Assembly (NCBI GenBank): GCA_001769855.1
Contig: MEPP01000011.1
Location: 62,001 to 126,000, forward strand
DNA from: Bdellovibrionales bacterium GWA2_49_15
Lineage (GTDB): Bacteria > Bdellovibrionota > Bacteriovoracia > Bacteriovoracales > Bacteriovoracaceae
Reading direction: 5' to 3'
Length of the DNA stretch: 64,000 nt
This document shows positions 10,455 to 19,421 of the stretch, piece after piece. Position numbers and translations under genes: made by a program. The notes beneath the pieces were generated by a model, which ran no database searches, was not told the origin of the DNA, and saw only the letters and a list, made by a program, of their open reading frames with translations. Each line of letters begins with the position of its first letter. Position 1 is the first letter of the stretch.

Positions 10455-13253
10455 GTGAAAAAATTGGCGAAAATTTTGGTGCCATGGTGTGTTGTTGCCT
10501 TCCTGCTTTCAGGTTGTATGGGCAGCGTGAGCAATTTAAATCCGCTGACTGATGTGACAAAAAATAACAAGTCTGTTGCGACACCTTCCATCAGCACCAT
10601 TACAGTGGGGTTTGATCGTGTGACGATTACCGGGAGCCATCTGGATTTGGTGACCGGCATGAAGGTCACCGGGACAGGTGCCAACCACACCCTGACGCTC
10701 TCGGGGCAAACTGCCAGCGTGGTCGAGGGCCTTGTGACCTCACCCTCGCTCAGCTTTTATGCCCAACAAACTTATGATCTCATTATCAGCTCGGCCTCCG
10801 GTCAGACAGTCTATCCAATCAACTTTCAGATGCTCGATCTCACGGTGAGCACCAGCAAGTTGCAAACTTCGAGTGTGACCACGGATAAAATTGCCAACAA
10901 GAACGTGACCTATGGCAAGCTCGAGACTGGCGATGCCAGTGATGGTGACGTTCTCACCTATTCACAGGCCGATGATGCCTGGCTGCCCGCGCCTCCCACC
11001 GCCGGTGGTGGTGGGGGAGGAAGTGTGTCTTCCATCTCCCGCGGTTCGGGGCTTATGAATCAGGGAAGCAGCATTACCACAACGGGGTCCATTGCCGTCA
11101 ACATCGGTTCGGGCTCAGGGCAGATTCCAACTTTAAATGGCAGTGGGGATTTCAGTTTTGGAAATTCCATTATCCTTGACTCTCAAATGGTGGGAGAGGG
11201 ATTGCTCTCCATACAAGATTCGGGTGATACCAGTGATTTCATTTTCTACAATGTCGGCGGGACCTTCCATCTTCAATATAGTCAAAATGCGCCGACGACT
11301 TATAACGACGCCATGACCATCAGTGACAGCACCGGTTATGTTACGTTCCTTAAGGACGTCTATGTGGGTGGGGCGTTGTATGCCAACACTCAAGGAACGA
11401 ACACCAGTATCAAGTTACCTACCGGCCGAGGAAATAGCGGAGAATTCTTGATGACCGATGGGGCCGGCACAACCTCCTGGGCCGTGGCCTCCGGTACGGG
11501 AACTGTCACGTCGGTTGGACGGGGAGTGGGTTTTGCCAGCTCTGGAACTCCGATTACCACCACGGGAACCCTCGATTTAGATGTTGGGACAACCGGAACC
11601 CAGATTCCGCAGCTGGTGGGTGGGTTGTTACCTCAAATTATTATCCCCACCGGTATTTCTGCCAATAAAATTGGCGCCACCACCAACGTTAGTGACGCCG
11701 AGTTTGAGTATCTCGCCAATGTGACCTCCGACATTCAGGGGCAATTTACCGGCAAGCAAGATGCCATCGCCAATGGGGTGGCCAACCAGTATTTACGCTT
11801 CGATAAAACCTGGTCACAGGTCAAAGGTTCAGAGCTTAATTTAGACGCCGGCACCTTCATGACCATTTACAATGGTGTTCCTCGAACTGTTGTTGGGGGA
11901 GGCTCCATAACTCAGCCCGTCTCTGAGGTTGCCGTGGCCGACGCCTTGGCCTCAATGGCCAGCTTAACCATGAGTCCGCAGTTAATTGGGTTGAATACCA
12001 CCGCACCTACTTTGGGGAAAATCATTGTTGGTAATATTGGTGGGACCTACGATTTTTTTGATTACTACACCTACCTGATGGAACAGTTTCAAATCCCAGG
12101 CAGGCAGTCCAACCTGCTTTTAGGCATGGGCACCGGGATTGCCACCATCGCCGCCGGGGGCCTGTACAATGTGGGCGTAGGTAGCGGGGCCATGGCGGCA
12201 ATCACCACCGGCGATGAAAATACCGCTCTCGGATATATGAGTCTCAACGGTATTTCCACTGGCAATAGCAATACGGCGTTGGGTAGTGAAACCCTGGCGC
12301 TGGTCACGGGCAATTACAACACGGCGGTGGGCGCAGATACGATGAACGCCACGGCCGTGGGAATTACCTACAACACCGGGATAGGCTACAAAAATATGCC
12401 GGTGGTGACGGGGTCATATAATACCTCAATGGGCGGCGAAGCCTTTCTGGTTTTGGCCGCCGGTGCCTCCAATATGGCGGCAGGGTATCACGCCGGCTAT
12501 GCCCAGACCTCGGCCAGTAATAATACTTTGATCGGGGCCGAGGCCGCCAAGGCCATCACCACAGGTGGAAACAATGTGGCCGTCGGTTACCAGGCCGGTA
12601 ATACCTTGGTGAGTGGAACCGGCAACGTCTTTTTGGGTTATGGAGCGGGAGCGTTGATGAACGCCGGCAGCACATCGAATGTGGTCATCGGCTTGAGCGC
12701 GGGGCCGGCTGCCGGTGCCTATAGCAATACCCTCTACCTCGATAACTCCCAAACAGCGACACCGCTTATTGGCGGCAACTTCTCCACTGACATTGTGTAC
12801 ATCAATCATGATCCAAACCAGCTGGTCGATTTGCCGGGGGGAGTGGCGGGATTATGGGTTGATGGCGATGCCTATAAGTCTGCGGGCGGGTCCAGCTGGG
12901 CGGTGACCTCCGATCAGCGTTTGAAGGAGCGGATCGCGGATTATGATCGGGGACTGGAAGAAATTTTGGCCCTGCGACCGGTGCGTTTTCATTACAAGAA
13001 TCTTCCCGCTCTCGGCCTAAGTTCTAAGGCGGAGAATATTGGTGTGATCGCGCAGGAGGTTCAAAAGGAAATTCCTGAGGCGGTCGTAATGGGGGCCAAA
13101 GGCTACTTAAGTTTCAAGCTTGATCCGGTGATCTGGGCCGGCGTGAATGCCATCCAAGAGCTGAATGAAAAAGTGGAGAAATTGGAACAAGAAAATAAGC
13201 TTCTTAAATCCTATCTGTGTGAAAAAGACCCCAAGGCACCTTTCTGTAGATAA
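10455..13253 (+). CDS. S74 (endosialidase-chaperone type) trimeric fibre lipoprotein, putative adhesin
   Basis: This 932-residue protein begins with a lipoprotein signal (FLLSGC, lipid Cys21). Residues about 45-125 look like an IPT/TIG-type beta domain (VTITGSHLDLVTGMKV). A Gly-rich hinge follows (TAGGGGGGS, near 185), then a fibre body. Residues about 585-760 contain YadA-head-like turns (NTALGYMSL, NTAVGADTM, NTGIGYKNM, NVAVGYQAG). The end is an S74 intramolecular chaperone domain (SDQRLKERI, then ENIGVIAQEVQKEIPEAV). Ser819 and Lys824 are spaced as in the known Ser-Lys autocleavage dyad. A coiled coil closes the chain (IQELNEKVEKLEQENKLL). By family knowledge such fibres trimerise and release the chaperone. 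Related chimeric fibres (MAT proteins) in Bdellovibrio bind prey; that role here is inferred. GTG start. Confidence 0.88.
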   Translation: MKKLAKILVPWCVVAFLLSGCMGSVSNLNPLTDVTKNNKSVATPSISTITVGFDRVTITGSHLDLVTGMKVTGTGANHTLTLSGQTASVVEGLVTSPSLSFYAQQTYDLIISSASGQTVYPINFQMLDLTVSTSKLQTSSVTTDKIANKNVTYGKLETGDASDGDVLTYSQADDAWLPAPPTAGGGGGGSVSSISRGSGLMNQGSSITTTGSIAVNIGSGSGQIPTLNGSGDFSFGNSIILDSQMVGEGLLSIQDSGDTSDFIFYNVGGTFHLQYSQNAPTTYNDAMTISDSTGYVTFLKDVYVGGALYANTQGTNTSIKLPTGRGNSGEFLMTDGAGTTSWAVASGTGTVTSVGRGVGFASSGTPITTTGTLDLDVGTTGTQIPQLVGGLLPQIIIPTGISANKIGATTNVSDAEFEYLANVTSDIQGQFTGKQDAIANGVANQYLRFDKTWSQVKGSELNLDAGTFMTIYNGVPRTVVGGGSITQPVSEVAVADALASMASLTMSPQLIGLNTTAPTLGKIIVGNIGGTYDFFDYYTYLMEQFQIPGRQSNLLLGMGTGIATIAAGGLYNVGVGSGAMAAITTGDENTALGYMSLNGISTGNSNTALGSETLALVTGNYNTAVGADTMNATAVGITYNTGIGYKNMPVVTGSYNTSMGGEAFLVLAAGASNMAAGYHAGYAQTSASNNTLIGAEAAKAITTGGNNVAVGYQAGNTLVSGTGNVFLGYGAGALMNAGSTSNVVIGLSAGPAAGAYSNTLYLDNSQTATPLIGGNFSTDIVYINHDPNQLVDLPGGVAGLWVDGDAYKSAGGSSWAVTSDQRLKERIADYDRGLEEILALRPVRFHYKNLPALGLSSKAENIGVIAQEVQKEIPEAVVMGAKGYLSFKLDPVIWAGVNAIQELNEKVEKLEQENKLLKSYLCEKDPKAPFCR

Positions 13254-13256
13254 GCG

Positions 13257-13271
13257 GCCCATTTCTTGGGC
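13257..13271 (+). terminator. Hairpin directly after the fibre gene
   Basis: GCCCA-TTTCT-TGGGC forms a perfect 5-bp stem beginning three bases after the stop codon. No U-run follows, so it is a weak terminator candidate or an mRNA 3'-end stabiliser. Confidence 0.3.
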
Positions 13272-13424
13272 AGCTCAAAAGACGCTCCAGCAAGCAAAAG
13301 AATTGCATACCTGCCCTAACTATTGGAAATTATAGCGAATGTTTAAACAATAAACTCAGACATTGGGAAAAAGGCGGAAAATATTGATAGGGCACCTCTT
13401 AAGTAGCTTAAAAGGATTGGGTTT

Positions 13425-16400
13425 GTGCCCGATAAGTTGACGAGGTTTGGGAACTTTATGAATTATGGCCTCTTGAAATTCTTTTGGGTGGGATTGCTCC
13501 TACTCTCGGCCTGTCTTCCAGAGAAGGGGAAAGAGGACCCTACCTGTTCTGAATATCAATCATTCGATACTAAAACTAGAACCTGTGTCAGTGTGGGTGT
13601 GCCTCGCAAAACACCGACGGGGACCTTAAGCAATGTGACCGTGGCGGAAGACTCAGGCATCACCCAGGTGACCCTGACCTACTCGGATACAAATAAAGAC
13701 ACGGCGACCGCTTGCTACATTTCCTCTGCCAGTAGCTCGTTGGATGGTGACGGAGTTTTTCCCATGAGCTGCGCCTGCGTGGCGGGACTGTGCAAGGCCT
13801 CTCTCGTGCCCGATACTAACTTCTATGGTCTGGGTGAGTTTCGCTATAAAATTTCCGATGTGGATGGTCTGGGGGTCGAGCAGATTGTTGGAGTGACAGT
13901 CACTGCTGTGGACGACACTCCGGTCAATAATCTTTTGGCCCTTTCTCCTTTGAATGGTTCCAGCATCAACGAGGATGTTACGCAAAGCTGGACCCTGACC
14001 TATACCGATGTGGAGAGTGATAAGGCGACGGCGTGTAATGTTCAGAGCATTTCCATCAATGTCTCTATCCAAACTGGCTGTGCCTGTACTTCCGCCGGCG
14101 TGTGCACCTTCTCTGTTCGCGGCAATAGCAACTTTTACGGCGCCGGTGAGTTTTTCAGCTATCAGGTTTATGCCAATGGCAAATGGTCAAATCCTTCAAC
14201 CGTTTTCTTTAATGTCACGGCCCAGAATGATGCTCCCACACTTAGTGCCACGGTTAATTACGAACTATACGAAGGAATTGCCACCACCACACTGAATATC
14301 GGCCTGGGTAGCGGCGGTGTTGGCGGCACGGAAACCACCTACATAACCGGCTCCGGCTCTGGCTCAGGCAGCGATATTGACAATCTCACCAGCACACTGA
14401 CTTATAGCATTTCTTCCGCACCATCCTCGGGCGCCACGATCCCGGGGTGTATGCTGGGGGCGAGTGATTTGGATTGTACCTATACTCCCGCCAGCGGTGA
14501 TTATAATAACGATTATCTCTACGATACGGTTCTCGTTCCTCAATCTAATGCCGGTGGCGCGCCAAGCGTACTTAGGTTGCGCGCCACATCTCCTGGCGCT
14601 TATAGTGCAACTGCCAGCAAATATGCGCTGACCCTGACCACCGGAGGCACGGGCGGTGGAGCGTCGGTCACGAGTGTTTCCTCGAATCAGGTCAGCGTCC
14701 AAATTGAAAATGGAGTCACGACCGCCCAGACGCTGAAAACGGCGCTGGATACCGGCTCGGGAAGTGGAAAATTTGAGGTGCTCCTTTTGGGTTCGGTTCC
14801 CATCAATGTCACGGGTGTGGCCATGCCGCTCACCCTTTCCGGGGGCAGAGACAAAATCGAGCAGTTTCAATATTTAGTTTATGACCCCGCCGGCCTTTTC
14901 GCCGGACCGGCCACGGTGAATATTTCCATCACCCCGGTGAATGACGTTCCCACCAGCCCCGCCGATTTTGTGGTGAGCACAATGGAAGAGGACGGCAGTG
15001 GAAGTTTTTCTTTAGTACCCGGTGCTGATGTGGATTATCAGGATACTTTGCGATATCGATTAAAGGGCAGTGGTCCATCGCTCGGAAGTGGCACCTTGTC
15101 GGATTGTATGGACCTGACCGGCTCACAAGGATCAGGCGATCTGACCTGTACCTTCATCCCGGCGACCAATTTTTCAGGCACGGTTGAATTTTCCTATTAT
15201 ACCAGTGATGGCACCGTCGATGCGGGTTCACCCGGTCCCGAAGATCCTACCAAGGTGACGTTAACGGTGACGCCGGTAAATGACAATCCCATGATCTGCC
15301 AATATTCTTCCTTTGAAGATGCCCAGGAGTGCGGCCTCAATAACTGTATCGGCAGCGGTAGTCCCGTGAGCAACGGCATCGTGCCGGCCTCCTATACCGC
15401 AGCCAAACCTGTGTATTGGTATGACACCTCCTCGGCCCTCTGCTGGAAGAGCACGGGAACGACGGCGAATGACTGGACCGCCGATAGTAATGGGTATATT
15501 CGAGATTATACCGTCAATCAAAATGATGCGGTTATTGTTGATCACGTCCGAGTCGACGAGGGAGGCGCGGACGTCGCTGAGAATGCTCAGATCATGAGTG
15601 TTAAGGTTGATAGCTCAAATGTGGCAGTTCTCCCCTTGGAGGGAATCATTCTGACGTGGTCTGGAGTTGCCGGGCCAATCGCGGGTATCGCGGCAGGGGT
15701 ATCGAATCCCTATGCCGCCGTCACAACCTCCTTCGGTGGTAATGCGATCTCCGAGGACAGCGTGGATTTTAAGCTCAATATTACGCCGGCACCTTCTGTG
15801 TCGGGTACGAGTACCATTACTGTAACCGTAACTGATGATAATGGGACAGTTGGCGACCTCACTGATGACAAGGACACCTTCGTGACTTTTGTCGTGACCA
15901 TTCGTTCAGCGGGAGCCATCCACAATGGCTGGGCCAACATCAAGGCCCTGGGCCCGAAGATTGATCGAAAGTTAGTTCCACTGGGTAATCCCTATGTGTG
16001 TAGCTACAGCGAAACCAAGTGCAATAGTGGTCAGAAATGTAAAGGGTCTTCCGCTCCTGGATCCTTGGCCGCCGATAGCTTGCATGCCATCTATTTGGAC
16101 GAAACCACACCCACCGCCCCTGCCTGCTATCTGGCCGAGGCCCAAGTGACCATTGGAGACGTCGTTTTCACCGCCCGTGATGCCCGGCCTATTAGTATTG
16201 ATATTAAAAACGATGCCACCGCCACCACTCCGGTGATCATCGTGGATAGACGACATATTGTGATTAAGATCAAAGATGCCGGTGGTGCCGTGGACTCAGA
16301 CGATATCGTCGCCGCGGTCAATGGCGATGGGGACGTGGTTTGCGAAGAGGGTGCCACTGACGATGCCTCTTGCTTGGTGAGTGCCTCGGTCGTCGACGGG

Positions 16401-19214
16401 CGTGCTGGAATCCCTCAGGCCTCCATCAGCGCTCCTGTTGGGCTCTATATAAAAGGGAGCTATTTAGGAAAGTTTCAAAACCTCGTCTACCACGCCAAGG
16501 TCTCCGGGGTGACGGTTGAGTATAAGACGGTGGCCGCTGCGGCCTTAAGCGTGAGTTTAGTTGGCAAGGCCATTCAGGTGGTTTCGGATGGAACTGAAAC
16601 TCCTGCGGATGTGCAAATAGCGCTGAATGGCAATGCCAGTATCGCGGCCCTTGTTGATATTGGACTTGACACCTATACTGCTCCCGCCGCGATTACCGCC
16701 ATGGCCCCGACAGGTCTTACAGATCAGGCAACCGGACTTGCGTGGACGGCCTTTAATACCTACTGCAATATCTCCCAGTCCGATAGTGTGCAGACCTGTG
16801 CTGATTCGACGGGCATTAATCTGGGGGCCGCCTGTATCGGATATGGCACCTCGGCCTTAAATAATGTGACCTTCAACGACATCGACCAGTTTTATTATGA
16901 TGCCAACGCGAAGAGCTGCTATCGTAGTCGAACAGTGGGCGGTGTCACGGAGACCTATCTCGCCACTGGTAGCACGACACTGAAGTGGAAACCCTTTACC
17001 GTTTCAGGCACGGGAAGTATTACCGGCTACAATGTCTACCGTCGCATTGGCGATAATGCCCATCTGACGTATGACTACTCTAAGCCGCTCAATATCCGCG
17101 CCATCTCGCCTGATGCCACCACATTTACCGAAGATTTTACGACTTCAAGAACACCTCCCGTTCCGAACACGGTTTATTTTTATGAAGTTCGCCCGATTGT
17201 TGATAGTGTGGTCGCTGCCACGACTCAGAGTCACCGCCAGGTGCGCTTGATCTCTCCTCCGCCCAATATGGCCTTTGTCCATCGTTGGATTGTGAACCGG
17301 GCGGTGTGCGGGATGATGCATTCTGAAGATCGGGATGATTTAGATACGGATGAGGCCCTTTTATATAAAATGAAAACCTCCAGTGAATATTATCGCTGTC
17401 GTTACTATGGCCCTGGCAGTGAGGATAAGGGTGGTGTTGAATATTATGATATTGGAGATGATCTGCTGGTCGACGTCGCCGAAGCAGGTTGTCAGTTCAC
17501 GAATAACTGCAGCGGCACGGGAATAAATATTGCAACGAAAGATTGTATAGCAGTAGGTAGTCCGGTCGGAGTGATTAGTAAAACAACAGATGGTGGCACT
17601 CGGGCCGTCTACTATGATCGTGAAACCGGGACATGTTTTGAAAATTATACCGGTGATAAAGATGATGCCACTAAGGATGACTGGACACCGATAACGAATG
17701 GTTTGGTTTTAGGGACGGCTGGACATACACCCAATTTTACTGATAAATATAATTACCTACACAACCCTCCCCTGGTCAACGTAAGTCAGCAGGCCGCCGC
17801 AGATTTCTGCACCAGCACAGGTGCTGTCGGCAACATTATAGGGCTTGATACCGCCGGCATGGTAAAACGTCTGCCCAATCGTCTGCAGCAGGTCGCCTTT
17901 TCACTGTGGGATGACGATCTAAACTCCACGGATATCTCCGCCACCGAGACCGGACTTTCCCTCAATGCTTCCTCTAAGTGCAATAGCTCCCTTGCCAGTG
18001 GGCTGGAGGATAGCTACTCAACCTCAGACTATCCTCAGGAGCTTGATCTCTTTACCCTTCCTTCTGTCACCGCCTCATCGGTGTATACCGGCTCGGAAAA
18101 AACCGCTAGCTGTGCCTCGCGTTTTGGCATTCAAGATGCCGTTGGTAATGTGGCGGAACTTTTGAGTGATCGGTTTCGCTGCAATTATTATCAACACGCA
18201 CAGGCCACCGCTTCACCGGGCATGTCAGTGTGCTATGGGGTCGGAACGACTGTGGCGGCCCAGGCGAATGCGACTCCACACTATGATGTGGATCAGCTGA
18301 TTGCCGACGATCTCTATGGCATCACGGAGGTGGTGGATGGTGCGGGCAATGGATACAATAATTATGCCAGTGCCCTCAGTTATACGATAGGCGATTTCGA
18401 TGTCGGCCCCTGTGTGGATAATATCGGAAATGATAATAAATGCGATGGCCCTTTTACCGACTGGGTCCTTGAAGACACCAATTTTAATGCCGGTAGATTG
18501 TTTATTCCCATGGGGTTGCCGGCCTACTCTCTCTTCCCAGAAATTAATCCCAATAGTCGAGTGGGCAAGAGCATGTTCTCCATCGGAAGCACAAACGGTA
18601 TCACCACCTCTGACCTTCACGATGACAACGTGATCATCAACTCACATTATGTCTTTGCTTCGCTGGATGATTCGACCTTTGCGGGTGGTGATTCGCGCTC
18701 GCGTGGCTGCGGTGCCATGGTGGGTGGCGGAGGCTTTGGTGATAATTCGGGAGCAGGGGTATGGCATTTTGAGATGATTCCCTGTCATAGTGCCTATGCC
18801 TACCTCATCATTGCCAATTTTGTCTTTAGGGATTTGGATGACACGCTTAACAAAATTACCAATATAGTCGGCAACGATGCGGTCGATGCAGCTCTCAATC
18901 ATGGTTACGACATCTCAGTCGGTCCCAGTGTCGCGAGAGGAGTTAGTGAGTTCTTGGCCACGGGTGCAGATGTGAACGGTTTTCGTGAAGATAATATCTG
19001 TGATGGGGAGAATGATAGTGAGTGTGATGCCTATTACATGGGCTCGCTTGATGCTGCCGGAAGTTGGACGTGGCCGGTAGGAGATGCCTCAGGAGTTACA
19101 TACTATGAGGATATCACTGATGAGACTTCCAACAAGCGCACCGACATTGGTTTCCGATGCCTAATTGAGATCAACTCTGACAACTCCGCCAATAAGTACT
19201 CTGAAGACGAGTAA
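13425..19214 (+). CDS. Giant lipoprotein (1929 aa): cadherin/Ig-like repeats plus FGE-sulfatase-like C-terminal domain
   Basis: The signal peptide ends in a lipobox (LLLLSAC, lipid Cys30). Two clearly related repeats follow (residues about 60-165 and 170-270: VAEDSGITQVTLTYSD and NEDVTQSWTLTYTD, each with DxATAC and SNFYGxGEF). More cadherin/VCBS-like Ig modules run to about residue 620 (VNDxP linkers such as TPVNDVPTSP and TPVNDNP). Cys-containing modules and a fibronectin-III-like stretch (about 1185-1280) come next. From about residue 1445 the order VSQQAAADFC, RLPNRLQQVAF, GIQDAVGNVAELL, GGGGFGDNSG and DIGFRC matches that of FGE-sulfatase/C-type-lectin-fold domains (RLPTEAEWE, GNVWEW, RGGS, GFR). 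The formylglycine-enzyme catalytic residues are not evident, so a binding role is more likely. GTG start with AAAGGA upstream; an ATG at 13458 is possible. Probably displayed on the cell surface. Confidence 0.82.
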   Translation: MPDKLTRFGNFMNYGLLKFFWVGLLLLSACLPEKGKEDPTCSEYQSFDTKTRTCVSVGVPRKTPTGTLSNVTVAEDSGITQVTLTYSDTNKDTATACYISSASSSLDGDGVFPMSCACVAGLCKASLVPDTNFYGLGEFRYKISDVDGLGVEQIVGVTVTAVDDTPVNNLLALSPLNGSSINEDVTQSWTLTYTDVESDKATACNVQSISINVSIQTGCACTSAGVCTFSVRGNSNFYGAGEFFSYQVYANGKWSNPSTVFFNVTAQNDAPTLSATVNYELYEGIATTTLNIGLGSGGVGGTETTYITGSGSGSGSDIDNLTSTLTYSISSAPSSGATIPGCMLGASDLDCTYTPASGDYNNDYLYDTVLVPQSNAGGAPSVLRLRATSPGAYSATASKYALTLTTGGTGGGASVTSVSSNQVSVQIENGVTTAQTLKTALDTGSGSGKFEVLLLGSVPINVTGVAMPLTLSGGRDKIEQFQYLVYDPAGLFAGPATVNISITPVNDVPTSPADFVVSTMEEDGSGSFSLVPGADVDYQDTLRYRLKGSGPSLGSGTLSDCMDLTGSQGSGDLTCTFIPATNFSGTVEFSYYTSDGTVDAGSPGPEDPTKVTLTVTPVNDNPMICQYSSFEDAQECGLNNCIGSGSPVSNGIVPASYTAAKPVYWYDTSSALCWKSTGTTANDWTADSNGYIRDYTVNQNDAVIVDHVRVDEGGADVAENAQIMSVKVDSSNVAVLPLEGIILTWSGVAGPIAGIAAGVSNPYAAVTTSFGGNAISEDSVDFKLNITPAPSVSGTSTITVTVTDDNGTVGDLTDDKDTFVTFVVTIRSAGAIHNGWANIKALGPKIDRKLVPLGNPYVCSYSETKCNSGQKCKGSSAPGSLAADSLHAIYLDETTPTAPACYLAEAQVTIGDVVFTARDARPISIDIKNDATATTPVIIVDRRHIVIKIKDAGGAVDSDDIVAAVNGDGDVVCEEGATDDASCLVSASVVDGRAGIPQASISAPVGLYIKGSYLGKFQNLVYHAKVSGVTVEYKTVAAAALSVSLVGKAIQVVSDGTETPADVQIALNGNASIAALVDIGLDTYTAPAAITAMAPTGLTDQATGLAWTAFNTYCNISQSDSVQTCADSTGINLGAACIGYGTSALNNVTFNDIDQFYYDANAKSCYRSRTVGGVTETYLATGSTTLKWKPFTVSGTGSITGYNVYRRIGDNAHLTYDYSKPLNIRAISPDATTFTEDFTTSRTPPVPNTVYFYEVRPIVDSVVAATTQSHRQVRLISPPPNMAFVHRWIVNRAVCGMMHSEDRDDLDTDEALLYKMKTSSEYYRCRYYGPGSEDKGGVEYYDIGDDLLVDVAEAGCQFTNNCSGTGINIATKDCIAVGSPVGVISKTTDGGTRAVYYDRETGTCFENYTGDKDDATKDDWTPITNGLVLGTAGHTPNFTDKYNYLHNPPLVNVSQQAAADFCTSTGAVGNIIGLDTAGMVKRLPNRLQQVAFSLWDDDLNSTDISATETGLSLNASSKCNSSLASGLEDSYSTSDYPQELDLFTLPSVTASSVYTGSEKTASCASRFGIQDAVGNVAELLSDRFRCNYYQHAQATASPGMSVCYGVGTTVAAQANATPHYDVDQLIADDLYGITEVVDGAGNGYNNYASALSYTIGDFDVGPCVDNIGNDNKCDGPFTDWVLEDTNFNAGRLFIPMGLPAYSLFPEINPNSRVGKSMFSIGSTNGITTSDLHDDNVIINSHYVFASLDDSTFAGGDSRSRGCGAMVGGGGFGDNSGAGVWHFEMIPCHSAYAYLIIANFVFRDLDDTLNKITNIVGNDAVDAALNHGYDISVGPSVARGVSEFLATGADVNGFREDNICDGENDSECDAYYMGSLDAAGSWTWPVGDASGVTYYEDITDETSNKRTDIGFRCLIEINSDNSANKYSEDE

Positions 19215-19218
19215 AAAA

Positions 19219-19278
19219 CTAGCCTATTGCCTGTATTCCTAGGCAGTTCGTGACCCTCCAAGAGGGGCCCCCGGCTAG
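19219..19278 (+). other. Predicted three-way-junction RNA structure after the 1929-aa gene
   Basis: Four bases after the stop codon, CTAGCC (19219-19224) pairs with GGCTAG (19273-19278). Inside this closing stem are two hairpins: TGCCT/AGGCA (19228-19245) and CCCTC/GAGGG with a CAA loop (19254-19266). All three stems are perfect. No U-tract follows. It could be an mRNA 3' structure, a Rho-dependent end, or a small RNA; chance pairing is not excluded. Confidence 0.4.
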
Positions 19279-19390
19279 ATTGTAATATATTGAAATTATT
19301 GGACTATTTAGTTATTTCCCTCTGTGGTTCAATTCCAAGGCCAGATTTTTTGGTGCTTTTTCCCCCGAGTGTTACAATTATTGGTGAGCC

Positions 19391-19401
19391 TGAGTGACTC
19401 A
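19391..19401. promoter_or_regulatory. Palindrome TGAGT-G-ACTCA upstream of the 916-aa gene
   Basis: A perfect 5-1-5 inverted repeat lies 20 bases before the ATG at 19422, close to a TATATT box (about 19404-19409). It could be an operator. Short palindromes also occur by chance. Confidence 0.25.
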
Positions 19402-19421
19402 CTTATATTGGGGTATTTTCA

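Noticed and set aside
13425..19214. 1929-residue protein as an active formylglycine-generating enzyme
   Set aside because: The C-terminal domain has the fold-type motifs, but the Cys pair used in catalysis is not recognisable and the protein is an exported lipoprotein.
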